A stretch of 64,000 nucleotides of DNA from Bog-756 sp963727955 (GCA_963727955.1 CAVSII010000012.1:149223-213222); one strand, 5' to 3'; shown: positions 17,932 through 27,016, numbered from the stretch's first letter. Notes: generated by a model not told the origin, from the letters alone. Numbers and translations: made by a program.

Positions 17932-19719
17932 TTGTGCACGGCGACCGCCGGTTATCATGAGCGGACGATCGACGGGAACGTCATCAACACCGGGAGAAGG
18001 CGCCGGCGTCTGTTGGGCGTGACGGGCACGGCCGGAGCCCTGGTGGCGGCGACGCTCGTGGGCGCCGTCCTGGTCGTCTGTGCTGCGAGCGCCGCCACTC
18101 CGCCCTCCAAAGATGCGGTCCCGAGAACGCCGCCCGCCGCCCTCGAAGCGGTGGCGTGCCCTACTGCGGCGACATGTATCACTGTCGGTGGGGCCGGAGG
18201 GATCAGCGTCAGCCACGACCGTGGACGGAAATGGTCCACGGTGGCCGTTCCCACCAAGAACTATCTCTTCGGCGTTTCCTGCCCGACGGCGACCGGCTGC
18301 GTCGCCGTCGGCGATGCCGGAACTGCGCTGGTCACCACCGATGGCGGACGGAAGTGGAGACAGCACAAGACCGGCGTGGACGTCCCCCTCAGCGGGGTCG
18401 ACTGTCCCGACAGGCGGTACTGCGTCGCCGTCGGCGAGGGAGACACAGTGCTGGTGTCGAAGGACGGGGGCCTCCGATGGCGTGTCGTCCACCGGGGTGT
18501 GGGCGTCCTCGACGGGGTGGGCTGCAGCTCATCGATGCGCTGCGCCGCCGTGACCAGCGCCGCCACCCAGGATCTGTCGACCACCACGGGCACCAGCTGG
18601 GCGAGCACGCCCGTACCCTTCTCGGTTCTCGACGGGTTAGAGGCCATGAACGGGGTCGGCTGTCATCTCCGACTGTGCGTGGGGGTCGGTGCACGCGGCC
18701 TGATCGCCGTGTCGTCCGACTCCGGCTCGCAGTGGTCGCCCACCCCACCGGTCACGTCGGCCACCCTCGAAGCGACCAGTTGTCCCACCGCTCTCCGCTG
18801 TGTGGCGGTGGGCACCGCCGGCACCGTCCTGCGTACCGTCGATGCCGGTGCCTCCTGGGTGGCGGAATCCTCCCCCACCGGCCAGACCCTGCTCGGTGTC
18901 GACTGTCCGAGCGTGGACGACTGCGTGGCGGCGGGGAGCGGCGGCACCGTGCTCACCTCGTCCGACGGCGGTGTCCTCTGGGCCTTGCGCCGAGGCCGGC
19001 CGGTGCCGTCGGCCACAGTGCGGGTGCTGGTGGTCGGCGACTCCTTCGCCCACACGCTGGCCATGGGCCTGGCCGGCAACGCCTCGGCCTACGGAGTCAC
19101 CCTGTTCGACGGGTCGCTGGACGGCTGCGCCCTGGCCCGAGGCAGTCCGATCCTGCTCGGCCCCACGCCGTACCCGGTGAGCGGGCCCTGTGCGCCCACC
19201 GGACCGGGATGGCCGGCCCAGTACCAGACAGACGTGGCCACAGACAGACCGGATCTGTCCCTTCTCGTTCTCGGCCCCTGGGACCTCTCGACCCGCTTCA
19301 TCGACGGCACCTGGCAAGCCCCCGGCCAGACCGGCTTCGATGCGTACTACTTCGGTCAGCTCCTCACCGGCGTGGCCATCCTGTCGGCCGACGGTGGGCG
19401 GGTGGCCATCACCACGGTTCCCGATGTGCGCACAGCGGGAGCCGAGCTGTGCGTCCCGCCACCCCCGTCCTCCCCCGGGTGTCCCACCGCCGAACAGCGG
19501 GTGGCGGCTCTCAACGCCGTGGCCCGGACCGTGGCCGACGGTTCCTCCGACCGGGTGACCCTGATCGATCTGCACGGGAAGCTGGACCCCCGGGACACCT
19601 TCGAGAGCACCATCGACGGTGTGGCGGTGCGGGCCGCCGACGGTGTCCACCTGAGCGCACCCGGTGGCCAATGGTTGACGCCATGGCTGCTCCCCAAACT
19701 CATCGCCGCCACGCACTGA
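17932..19719 (+). CDS. Exported seven-repeat beta-propeller fused to an SGNH hydrolase-like domain
   Basis: An Arg-rich n-region (NTGRRRRRLLG), hydrophobic core and ASA/A site form a signal peptide. The mature protein begins with seven repeats of about 40 aa, each opening with a close cysteine pair (ACPTAATC, SCPTATGC, DCPDRRYC, GCSSSMRC, GCHLRLC, SCPTALRC, DCPSVDDC) and carrying a VAVGxxGT...SxDGGxxW core like YCF48/BNR blades. The last 230 residues form an SGNH-like domain: VLVVGDSFAHTLAMGL (block I Ser), LLVLGPWDLSTRF and DGVHLSAPGGQWL (block V Asp-His). The start is unclear: TTG 17932 is in frame but lacks a ribosome site, and ATG 17957 is one frame off, so an undetected indel near 17990 is possible. 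Possible roles are cell-wall sugar deacetylation or glycan binding. Confidence 0.8.
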   Translation: MCTATAGYHERTIDGNVINTGRRRRRLLGVTGTAGALVAATLVGAVLVVCAASAATPPSKDAVPRTPPAALEAVACPTAATCITVGGAGGISVSHDRGRKWSTVAVPTKNYLFGVSCPTATGCVAVGDAGTALVTTDGGRKWRQHKTGVDVPLSGVDCPDRRYCVAVGEGDTVLVSKDGGLRWRVVHRGVGVLDGVGCSSSMRCAAVTSAATQDLSTTTGTSWASTPVPFSVLDGLEAMNGVGCHLRLCVGVGARGLIAVSSDSGSQWSPTPPVTSATLEATSCPTALRCVAVGTAGTVLRTVDAGASWVAESSPTGQTLLGVDCPSVDDCVAAGSGGTVLTSSDGGVLWALRRGRPVPSATVRVLVVGDSFAHTLAMGLAGNASAYGVTLFDGSLDGCALARGSPILLGPTPYPVSGPCAPTGPGWPAQYQTDVATDRPDLSLLVLGPWDLSTRFIDGTWQAPGQTGFDAYYFGQLLTGVAILSADGGRVAITTVPDVRTAGAELCVPPPPSSPGCPTAEQRVAALNAVARTVADGSSDRVTLIDLHGKLDPRDTFESTIDGVAVRAADGVHLSAPGGQWLTPWLLPKLIAATH

Positions 19720-19860
19720 AGACGACCCTCCACCTCGGGGACCGACGGACCGATCCTGCCTATAGTCAGACGGAGAATCGTGAGGCAGGGACGCCCGCCG
19801 GGTCGGTGCAATCGGGCTGACGGGCGAAGAGAAGTCAGCCGAGGACTGAGGGGGACGCTC

Positions 19861-21570
19861 ATGCGCACCTGGGGAGCGAGTGGGGCCGGTGCCACCCTGC
19901 GACGGGCACAAGCCGCCTCGGCCTATGGGCGACGCCATGGCTGCAGCGTCGACGAGGCCGACGAAGTCGTTCAGCAAAGACTGTCCCGACGCCAGTTCCT
20001 GGTCGGTGCCGGGGCGGTGGCAGCCGCCACCACCCTGTGGGCATCGCCGGCGGGCGCCGATCCACGCCGGTCGGCGGTCCACTCCAGCCGGGGACGGCGC
20101 CCCCCGACCGGCAGCGTGGTCATCGTGGGTTCCGGAATCGCCGGTCTGGGGTGTGCCTACCGCCTCTGGCTCAGACACGGGATCGCGGCCAGCGTGTACG
20201 AGTACAACACATTGGCCGGAGGCCGTATTCGTACGCTCCGCGGCTACTTCGACGACGACCAGCTGGTCGAGGAGCACGCCGAGTTCGTCAACCCGGAGCA
20301 CACGGCCACGCTGGCCCTGGCCCGAACCTTCGGCCTCTCCCTGGACAACACCGACAAATACCGGCGCGGTACCCACCCACAGGACGAGACGCTCCGCTTC
20401 CACGGTAAGCCCTGGTCTCAGAGCCAGGTCAACGACGACTGGCACGCATGGGGATGGAAGCTGTTCCACGACGCCGCCTTCAACACGGCCCCGTGGCCCC
20501 AGCTCTACAACGACAACAACCCGGGAGGTCGCCTGCTCGACCACATGTCGGCGACCGAGTGGATCGAGAATTACATCCCGGGCGGAATGGCTTCGGACTT
20601 CGGCGCCCTGTGCGTCTCGGCCATCCTCGACGAGTTCGGTGGCCCGCCCGACGAACAGTCGGCCCTCAACCTCGTCTATCTGCTGGGAGAGGACGACAGC
20701 ACGGCCAACGGGTTCCAGCCCCGCCGGTCGCCGGCACTGGGCGGAGCCGACGAGAAGTGGCACATCCACGGCGGGACCGACCTACTCATCTCCGGACTGA
20801 TCGACCGCCTACCGGCCGGGACGGTGAACCTCGACCAGGAACTGGTGGCGGTCCGACCCTCCGGTAACGGTTACGCCTGTACCTTCCAGAGCGGCGCCAC
20901 CACCTACGACGTGGCGGCCGACCACGTGGTGTTGGCCCTGCCCTTCACCCGGTTGCGATCGGTCGACCTCTCGTCCTGCGACATCGCCCCTCTCCACCGG
21001 CGGTCCATCGAGGAGGAGCCTCTGGGTTCAAACGCCAAGTTCTTCGTGCAGTGCACCGACCGGGTATGGAACGAGCCGGACCGAGCCGACGGGAATGCCT
21101 ACTGCCTGGGCCTGGTCCAGGGGGCCTGGGACCCCACCATCTACCAGTCGGGTGCGGCCGGTATCCTGGCCGCCCTGCCCGGGGGGACGGTCGGCCAGGA
21201 TTGGGGGCCCCGGTACGGGCTGACCACCTATCGGGGAACACCCCCCGACACCATGACCAACGATTACCTGGGTGCCTTCAACGCTCTCTTTGCCGGCGTC
21301 AGCCAGGCCTACAACGGACGATCCTTCTTCGTCTGGTCGAGTGGCGACCCCCACATCCTGGGCGCCTACTCCTACCTCAAGGTCGGCCAGTACACCGCCT
21401 TCAACGGCATCCAGGGACAGCAGGAGGGGAACCTCCATTTCGCCGGTGAGCAGACGTCGATCAATTTCCAGGGCTACATCGAAGGCGGCCTCCGGAGTGG
21501 TTACCGCTGCGCCGACGAGGTCGTGGGCCGGCCAGGACCGGTCGATGACCTGCCTGTGGACAGCGGGTGA
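19861..21570 (+). CDS. Tat-exported flavin amine oxidase
   Basis: 569 aa. A Tat signal follows a 40-residue leader: LSRRQFLVGAGAVAAATTLWASPAGA. The FAD-binding motif is VVIVGSGIAGLGCAYRL with YEYNTLAGGRIRT, matching flavin-containing amine oxidases/monoamine oxidases. The C-terminal GNLHFAGEQTSINFQGYIEGGLRSGYRCADEV is the second FAD-binding element. ATG 19861 is preceded by GAGGGGGA; the frame opens earlier at 19780, but that part is unlike the family. It is coupled to the next gene by a 4-nt overlap, so the two exported enzymes are made together. The amine substrate is unknown. Confidence 0.9.
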   Translation: MRTWGASGAGATLRRAQAASAYGRRHGCSVDEADEVVQQRLSRRQFLVGAGAVAAATTLWASPAGADPRRSAVHSSRGRRPPTGSVVIVGSGIAGLGCAYRLWLRHGIAASVYEYNTLAGGRIRTLRGYFDDDQLVEEHAEFVNPEHTATLALARTFGLSLDNTDKYRRGTHPQDETLRFHGKPWSQSQVNDDWHAWGWKLFHDAAFNTAPWPQLYNDNNPGGRLLDHMSATEWIENYIPGGMASDFGALCVSAILDEFGGPPDEQSALNLVYLLGEDDSTANGFQPRRSPALGGADEKWHIHGGTDLLISGLIDRLPAGTVNLDQELVAVRPSGNGYACTFQSGATTYDVAADHVVLALPFTRLRSVDLSSCDIAPLHRRSIEEEPLGSNAKFFVQCTDRVWNEPDRADGNAYCLGLVQGAWDPTIYQSGAAGILAALPGGTVGQDWGPRYGLTTYRGTPPDTMTNDYLGAFNALFAGVSQAYNGRSFFVWSSGDPHILGAYSYLKVGQYTAFNGIQGQQEGNLHFAGEQTSINFQGYIEGGLRSGYRCADEVVGRPGPVDDLPVDSG

Positions 21571-23642
21571 GTGCTCGTCTGCCGATCCCGCCAATCCTGC
21601 CCAGGTGCCTGGCCGCCGTGGTGGTTCTGGCCGGCGTTCTCACCACGGCATCCGCATCCGCCCATGCGGCCACGCCGGCGGGGACGGGTGGTGGATCGAC
21701 CGTGGTGATCGGGAGCCAGCACCTCACCGCCTGTGGCTCCGACCCCGCCGTCTACTGCGGGACGCTGCCGGTTCCTCTCGACTACGCCGATCCCGTGAGC
21801 CCGGACATCTCGGTGGCCTACCGGTGGTATCCGGCCACCTCGCCTGTCGGGGGTGTGGCCGCCGGTACGGTCATGCCCGTCGAAGGCGGTCCCGGCTACC
21901 CGTCCATCGGCTCGGTGGCCTGGGACGAACACCAGGTCGAGGGTCCATCGGGCTACGCCACCATGTACGGCTCCCTGCTCGACAACTGGAACATGCTGGT
22001 CGTCGACCTGCGTGGGACGGGGCAGTCGACGCCACTCGACTGTCCGGCCCTGCAGGACTACACAGGACAGGCCAGCGGCACCGCTTTCACGGCCGTCGTG
22101 GCGGCCTGTGCCGACAAGCTCGATCACCGGTGGCGGCGTCCCTCCGGGGGCTACTACCAGGCTTCGGATCTCTTCACTTCGGCCCCGGCGGCCGCTGATG
22201 TGGCCTCGGTCATCCGCGCCCTGGGGCTGCGCGGGGTCGACCTGTACGGCGATTCCTACGGGTCGTTCTTCGCCCAGGTCTTCGCCAGCCGCTACCCCGC
22301 TCTGATCCGATCGGTGGTCCTCGACTCGACCTATCCCACCCAGGACCTCGACCCCTGGTACCGGTCCACCGTCGATTCGATGCCCGCTGATTTCGACACC
22401 GCCTGCCTGCGCAGCCCGGCCTGCGCCCAGGCCGCACCGGGGCCGTCCTGGTCGCGTATCGAGGACCTGGCCGGGCGACTGCGGACGGCGCCGGTGGGCG
22501 GCACCGTACCCGGTCCGTCCGGCGCCCTCGAGCACGTGACCATGAACGTCGTCGGCCTGGTCGACCTGGTCAACGACGCCGCCGGCGATCCGATCGTCTA
22601 CCGCGAGCTGGACGCCTCGGCCCGTGCCCTTCTCCTGACCGGTGACCCCGACCCCCTGCTCCGGCTCTACGCCCAGCGACTCGCTTCCGACGAGGCCTAC
22701 TTCGGCACGCCGGCGGCGGCCTACTCCGGTGAGCTGTACTTCGCCGTGTCCTGTCTCGACTACCCGCAGCTGTTCGACATGTCCCACACAGAAGGGTCCC
22801 GACTGACACAGCTGGGCACCGCCGAAAATGAGCTGCCCTCCGGCACCTTCGCCCCTTTCACCACGGCCGAGTGGCTCGACCAGGACCAGTACACCGAGGC
22901 CTATACGGCCTGCGCCGGCTGGCCCTCACCGGCCCCGAGCACACCACCCCCCACCACCGGTCAGCCCCTCATGCCGGCGTCGATGCCCATCCTCGTCCTG
23001 GGCGGTGAATTCGACACCTGGACGCCACCGTCGGGCGTCCCCCAGGTGCTCGGCCAGCTGGGTGGCCACAGCCGTTTCGTGGAGCTGGCCAACGCCACTC
23101 ACGTGGTGGGTGAGGGTGACACCGCATGCGGATCCCAACTGGTGCAGTCATTCGTGGCCGATCCGGCCGCCCTCGATGCCATGAACACCTCCTGCGCGGC
23201 GGCCGTTCCGCCCATCCGCACCGTCGGGGTCTACGCCCAGTCGTTGGCCGCCGTTCCCCCACTGGCCCCGGGTGCATCCAATCACGGATCGACCACCCTG
23301 CTCCGGCTGGGCGCGGTGGCGGTGGCCACCGCCGGTGACGCCCTGGAGCGCCATCTGGCCATCGGTGCCGCCGTCGACCACGGGCTCCACGGAGGTACCG
23401 CCCACACCCGGCGGGGCGGGAGGCTCATCACTCTGGACCGGGACGCCCTGGTGCCGAAAGTACCGGTCAGCGGCACGCTGTCGGTGAGTGCCACCGCCGT
23501 GTCGGCCACGGTCACCGCCCGGGCCGGTCGGACCTCGGCCACCTTCGAGGTGGCCTGGCCGCTGTCGGGCACCGATGCGGTGGCCCGGGTATCGGGAACG
23601 TCATCCCGCACCTCGGTGACCGGCACCACCGACGCTCCCTGA
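21567..23642 (+). CDS. Secreted alpha/beta hydrolase, tripeptidyl-aminopeptidase-like
   Basis: 691 aa, GTG start at 21567. The signal peptide is LPRCLAAVVVLAGVLTTASASAHAA. The catalytic part resembles actinobacterial TAP/SlpD-type exopeptidases: CGTLPVPLDYADP, VEGGPGYPSIG (oxyanion strand), LVVDLRGTGQST, LYGDSYGSFFAQVFASRYP (nucleophile Ser), a late Asp in LVLGGEFDTWTP and His in LANATHVVGEGD. About 150 extra C-terminal residues form a beta-rich tail with no recognised domain. Translationally coupled to the Tat amine oxidase. Confidence 0.88.
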   Translation: MSARLPIPPILPRCLAAVVVLAGVLTTASASAHAATPAGTGGGSTVVIGSQHLTACGSDPAVYCGTLPVPLDYADPVSPDISVAYRWYPATSPVGGVAAGTVMPVEGGPGYPSIGSVAWDEHQVEGPSGYATMYGSLLDNWNMLVVDLRGTGQSTPLDCPALQDYTGQASGTAFTAVVAACADKLDHRWRRPSGGYYQASDLFTSAPAAADVASVIRALGLRGVDLYGDSYGSFFAQVFASRYPALIRSVVLDSTYPTQDLDPWYRSTVDSMPADFDTACLRSPACAQAAPGPSWSRIEDLAGRLRTAPVGGTVPGPSGALEHVTMNVVGLVDLVNDAAGDPIVYRELDASARALLLTGDPDPLLRLYAQRLASDEAYFGTPAAAYSGELYFAVSCLDYPQLFDMSHTEGSRLTQLGTAENELPSGTFAPFTTAEWLDQDQYTEAYTACAGWPSPAPSTPPPTTGQPLMPASMPILVLGGEFDTWTPPSGVPQVLGQLGGHSRFVELANATHVVGEGDTACGSQLVQSFVADPAALDAMNTSCAAAVPPIRTVGVYAQSLAAVPPLAPGASNHGSTTLLRLGAVAVATAGDALERHLAIGAAVDHGLHGGTAHTRRGGRLITLDRDALVPKVPVSGTLSVSATAVSATVTARAGRTSATFEVAWPLSGTDAVARVSGTSSRTSVTGTTDAP

Positions 23643-23687
23643 CCGCTCCGCCGCCCCGAGGGCCCTGTGGCCCGACGGACGTCGAGC

Positions 23688-23707
23688 GGATCCCGACACG
23701 GGGATCC
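23688..23707. terminator. Possible terminator hairpin
   Basis: GGATCCC at 23688-23694 pairs with GGGATCC at 23701-23707 over a 6-nt loop, in the gap after the hydrolase gene. There is no long T run, so a terminator role is weakly supported. Confidence 0.35.
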
Positions 23708-23768
23708 CGCCTTTGCCACCATGGGGGGCGCCTGCCGCCCGGTCGGGCCTACGGGGAGTCGAAAAACC

Positions 23769-24242
23769 ATGACCACGTCACTGTTCATCTTCGGGGTGCT
23801 CGGGGTGGCCAGCACCGCCGCCGCCTTCGTCGGCAACCGGCGCCTCTTCATGGCCGGGGGAGCTGGGCCCGTCTCCCTGCTCGAGACGCTGTATTACGTC
23901 ATCGGCGCCATCTCCCTGGGTCTGGGTTGGTACTTCAACGTCCGCTACACCCACCAGTACGGGCACAGCGCCAGCTACGTCAACTACACCCGCATGCTGT
24001 TCACCAACTGGGCCGCCGATTCGGCGGCCCAGGACTACACCATCGTCAACGTGGTCCTGCTGCCGATGTGGACGATCGTCGACGGTCGTCGTCGGGATCT
24101 CCGCATCCCGTGGATCTTCTTCGTGATGAGCCTGTTCACCAGCCTGGCCTTTTCGGTGGCCATGTACCTGGCCTTCATCGAGAGGCAGATCCGCTACAAC
24201 CGGGCCGCCGAGCCCGAGTCGGCACTGTCGAGAACGGCGTAG
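23769..24242 (+). CDS. DUF2834 four-helix membrane protein
   Basis: 157 aa with four hydrophobic segments: LFIFGVLGVASTAAAFV, LETLYYVIGAISLGLGWYF, VNVVLLPMWTIV and WIFFVMSLFTSLAFSVAMYLAF. It resembles DUF2834 proteins, a family sometimes named terpene cyclase-like on remote similarity. ATG 23769 begins the conserved part; upstream codons in the same frame look random. Its 3' end overlaps the convergent CrtI-like gene by 49 nt. Confidence 0.7.
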   Translation: MTTSLFIFGVLGVASTAAAFVGNRRLFMAGGAGPVSLLETLYYVIGAISLGLGWYFNVRYTHQYGHSASYVNYTRMLFTNWAADSAAQDYTIVNVVLLPMWTIVDGRRRDLRIPWIFFVMSLFTSLAFSVAMYLAFIERQIRYNRAAEPESALSRTA

Positions 24243-25771
24243 CCACAGTTGTATCCGGGGATGAACGTCACCCCCGGGCCGCCGTGACAGCCGGCGCCAC
24301 ACAGGTAGAGACCGTCTACCGGGATCGGACTGTCGGCCCATCCCCGAGGGCCGGGCCGGAACGGTCCCATGAACTCCGGTTGCATGAGACCGTGGCAGAA
24401 GTCGCCGCCGGTGCACCCGAACATGAGCTCATAGGTGTAGGCGGGATAGCTGAACTGGCGTTCGATCAGATCGGGGAAGTTGGGTGCCCTGGTGGCGATC
24501 TTTTCCACGATGCGCAGAGCCATCTCGTCACGCAGACGGGCCTGCTCCTCATGGGTGGCACCGATCGGGAAGTAGAAGGCGAAGCTGCTGGCCGCGTGCT
24601 TCCCCGGTGGGGCCTGACCGGGATCGTCGATGGTGGGGATGGCCAGATTGAAGGAAGGCGACACGGGAACCAGACCGCGCACACAGCCCTCGAAGTCTTC
24701 CTGCATCTGCTCGGCCGTGCCGAAGAAGGTGACGTTCCTGCGCAGATCGCCGGTGTTGAGCTCCTCGTAGGGGCCGATGTACTCGGGCAGCCCGCTCAGG
24801 GCGAAGTGGAGTTGGAAGTAGGCGGCCCGGTGGTCGATGGCCCCCACCCGCTGGACGAAGGCCTCGGGTAGAGCCTCGGCCTCGAGCAGCTGGGTGAACG
24901 TGGCGGTGGGATCGAGATTGGAGACCACGACCGGTGCGGTCACCACTTCTCCGTCGGCCAGGGCCACGCCGGCCACCCGCCCCTCCGAAACCACGATCCG
25001 GGAAACCTTGGCGTGACGGCGTATCTCTCCTCCGCTTCCCTCGAACAAGGTCAGCAGGTGCTGCGACATGGTCCCGATCCCGCCCTTCACCTTGGACATG
25101 GTGGCGTCGCCCGGTGAGGCCAGGGCGAAGGCCAGACACAGTGCCGAGCCTGGCGAGTAGGGGCCGCGGAAGGTCGAGTTGACGGCCAGAAAGGCCAACA
25201 TGGAACGGATCTGGGCGTGCTTCTCCCGGTCGGGCAGGAACCGGTCGACCACGTCCATCACGCTGCCGAACATCATGGTGCGGATGGCCTCGCGCTCGGT
25301 CTCGTTGGTGGCGCTGGCCCACATGTCGTCGAGCGAGTTGGGCGGCTTGCGCACGTCGAACCGACCCAGGGCCCGGGCCGGCGCCTCGGCCCAGGCGGCG
25401 ATTTCGGCCATCCCCAGGACCGCCTCCATCCCCACCGTGGCCCCCAGGTGGTCGAGGAGCTTGGCCGGATCGCTGTAGAGCAGGATGGCGGGCTCGTCGG
25501 CCGCCCCCAAACTGGCCGACTGGACCTCGGGCTCGTAGATGGGACAGGCGGCGAAACCGAGGTCGTCGAAGATCTCGTTGGGCATGGGGAACTGGATCGA
25601 CCCGGCCAACTCGAACCGGTACCCGCGCATCAACTCCGTGGAGGTGGCCATGCCCCCGATGAAGTGGTTCTTCTCCAGGCACAGGACCCTCATCCCGCCC
25701 CGGGCCATGACGGCCGCCGCCGTCAGTCCGTTGTGCCCCGCCCCTATGACGATGGCGTCGAAATCAGACAT
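24194..25771 (-). CDS. FAD-dependent phytoene desaturase-like oxidoreductase
   Basis: 525 aa. The N-terminal dinucleotide motif AIVIGAGHNGLTAAAVMARGGMRVLCLEKNHFIGG and the C-terminal GLYLCGAGCHGGPGVTFIPGYNCGYAVL match the CrtI/phytoene dehydrogenase-like NAD(P)/FAD group. KGGIGTMSQHLLTLFEGSGGEIRRHAKV is the substrate-side segment usual in these enzymes. No other carotenoid gene is nearby, so carotenoid synthesis is not supported; many relatives act on unknown lipids. ATG 25771 begins the motif; longer frames add random sequence. Confidence 0.87.
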   Translation of the reverse strand: MSDFDAIVIGAGHNGLTAAAVMARGGMRVLCLEKNHFIGGMATSTELMRGYRFELAGSIQFPMPNEIFDDLGFAACPIYEPEVQSASLGAADEPAILLYSDPAKLLDHLGATVGMEAVLGMAEIAAWAEAPARALGRFDVRKPPNSLDDMWASATNETEREAIRTMMFGSVMDVVDRFLPDREKHAQIRSMLAFLAVNSTFRGPYSPGSALCLAFALASPGDATMSKVKGGIGTMSQHLLTLFEGSGGEIRRHAKVSRIVVSEGRVAGVALADGEVVTAPVVVSNLDPTATFTQLLEAEALPEAFVQRVGAIDHRAAYFQLHFALSGLPEYIGPYEELNTGDLRRNVTFFGTAEQMQEDFEGCVRGLVPVSPSFNLAIPTIDDPGQAPPGKHAASSFAFYFPIGATHEEQARLRDEMALRIVEKIATRAPNFPDLIERQFSYPAYTYELMFGCTGGDFCHGLMQPEFMGPFRPGPRGWADSPIPVDGLYLCGAGCHGGPGVTFIPGYNCGYAVLDSADSGSAARL

Positions 25772-25844
25772 CCCGGTGACCGTACTACCTGCACTCCACA
25801 GCGGCGCTCCCGCGCCATGGTGCGAGACACGCGGCCGGGTGGCC

Positions 25845-26335
25845 TCAGGCCACGGCCCCGGCCGGCAGCCGGGCCAGGTTCCGGATGGTCCGGGCACAGG
25901 CGCGCGCCACCTCGACCCCCTTCACCTCCAGATGCTGGCTGAAGAAGTGGGCGTGCTCAGAGTGATCGTGGAAATGATGGGGGTGAGGACGGCGGAGATA
26001 ACAGGCACGTCGGTGTCCAACTGGACACGCATCAGCCCGTTGAGGACCGCCTCGGCCACGAACTCGTGTCGGTAGATACCGCCGTCGACGACCAGCGCGG
26101 CGCCCACGATGGCGGCGTAGCGCCCACTGTCGGCCAGCCGCTTGGCATGGAGGGGGATCTCGAAAGCTCCCGGCACGGTGAACAGGTCGACCCGCTGCTC
26201 GGTCACCCCCCAGTTGGCCATCTCGCCGAGGAAGGAGCGGTGGCAGTGAGCGACGATGGCCTCGTGCCAGGTGGATTGGACGAACGCCAGCCGGACAGCG
26301 GGGTCGAGTCGAGCCGGTTCAGGACTGTCCACCAT
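25845..26335 (-). CDS. ribH: 6,7-dimethyl-8-ribityllumazine synthase (RibH2-like), frameshifted
   Basis: Condenses the ribityl pyrimidine with dihydroxybutanone phosphate in riboflavin synthesis. The N-terminal 115 residues are intact: FVQSTWHEAIVAHC, TVPGAFEIPLHAKRL, IVGAALVVDGGIYRHEFVAEAVLNGLM, VPVISAVLTP. After LTP the frame is lost because the C run at 25979-25983 has 5 bases; a sixth restores HHFHDHSEHAHFFSQHLEVKG and ARTIRNLARLP to a TGA at 25845-25847. The HHFH motif resembles RibH2-type lumazine synthases. ATG 26335 has AGGGGGA 6 nt upstream. No other rib gene is in the window. Confidence 0.85.
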
Positions 26336-26363
26336 GTGTCCCCCTTGGGGTCGTTCTGTGTTC

Positions 26364-26397
26364 GGTGCCGATGTCTGGTGCCGATGTCTGGTGCCGA
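26364..26397. repeat. 13-bp tandem repeat in the ribH leader
   Basis: Two exact copies of GGTGCCGATGTCT and a third partial copy (GGTGCCGA), 29-62 nt upstream of the ribH start. Function unknown; it would lie in the 5' leader if transcription starts near the palindrome further upstream. Confidence 0.8.
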
Positions 26398-26435
26398 GGC
26401 CCGGTATTGGGTGCCGTAGGCCTCCGTCACCATAT

Positions 26436-26449
26436 TAGAACACGTTCTA
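26436..26449. promoter_or_regulatory. KstR-like operator palindrome
   Basis: TAGAAC-AC-GTTCTA, a perfect 6-bp inverted repeat with a 2-nt spacer. It fits the consensus TnnAACnnGTTnnA of KstR, the TetR-family repressor of sterol catabolism in actinobacteria. It lies about 100 nt upstream of ribH on one side and about 250 nt upstream of the small membrane gene on the other. Binding of KstR itself is an inference. Confidence 0.6.
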
Positions 26450-26702
26450 GTTCTTGACCACGGCTTCGGTCCGGTTGGCCCCTCCGCGCCCCCCGACGTT
26501 CGGTCAGCGGCGGGTACAGCGGCGGATACAGTGCGGGCAAGGAGGTGCCGTCCGTGCGTAGTGGACCAGCGGCTGCCTTGGGGAGTCCTTTCGCAGCCGA
26601 CCGTCCGCGGTCTCACAGCCTCTCGCAGAAAATGGGTTCGACGATCCGGTTGACCATCACCGGGGAAGCGCCGCCAAAAAGGCGTGGGGTCGGGGATCGG
26701 CG

Positions 26703-26948
26703 TTGACTGAAGACGAACCTTCGTCACCATTGTGGTTCGGGAAGACGGAGAAGGGCCTCGGCTTCGGACCACTGACCTGGCAGGGACGTGCCGCCCTGGC
26801 CTTGTACCTCTTCTTGATCGTGGTGGCCGTGTTCACCTACTCGCAACTGGCCCTGACCGCCTTCGTGGTGATCTTTTACACCGTGGCCTTCGGATTCACC
26901 GTGGTGGTCAAATCCGACCTCATGAAGAACTGGCCGCCCGGATCCTGA
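26703..26948 (+). CDS. Small two-helix membrane protein
   Basis: 81 aa with a TTG start at 26703. The N-terminus is polar (TEDEPSSPLWFGKTEKGLGFGPLTW), followed by two hydrophobic segments: AALALYLFLIVVAVFTY and LTAFVVIFYTVAFGFTVVV, ending VKSDLMKNW. I do not recognise the family; the composition and strong hydrophobic pattern support a real gene. It sits between ribH (divergent) and the convergent uspA gene. Confidence 0.65.
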   Translation: MTEDEPSSPLWFGKTEKGLGFGPLTWQGRAALALYLFLIVVAVFTYSQLALTAFVVIFYTVAFGFTVVVKSDLMKNWPPGS

Positions 26949-27016
26949 TCGGCATCACACCAACGCCGCGGGCCGAAACGGCGACAGGGCCCGTGATGAG
27001 CGGCAGTAGAGGCCGC

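Larger units (their letters stand above)
26336..26702. other. Intergenic leader between ribH and a small membrane gene
   Basis: This divergent region holds the tandem repeats at 26364-26397 and the palindrome at 26436-26449, described separately. I see no FMN riboswitch signature and no coding frame. Confidence 0.5.

Noticed and set aside
18637..20769. Long minus-strand frame opposite the propeller and amine oxidase genes
   Set aside because: No recognisable motif and no ribosome site; shadow of two well-supported plus-strand genes.
26336..26702. FMN riboswitch before ribH
   Set aside because: No conserved riboswitch core was found; only repeats and a palindrome are visible.
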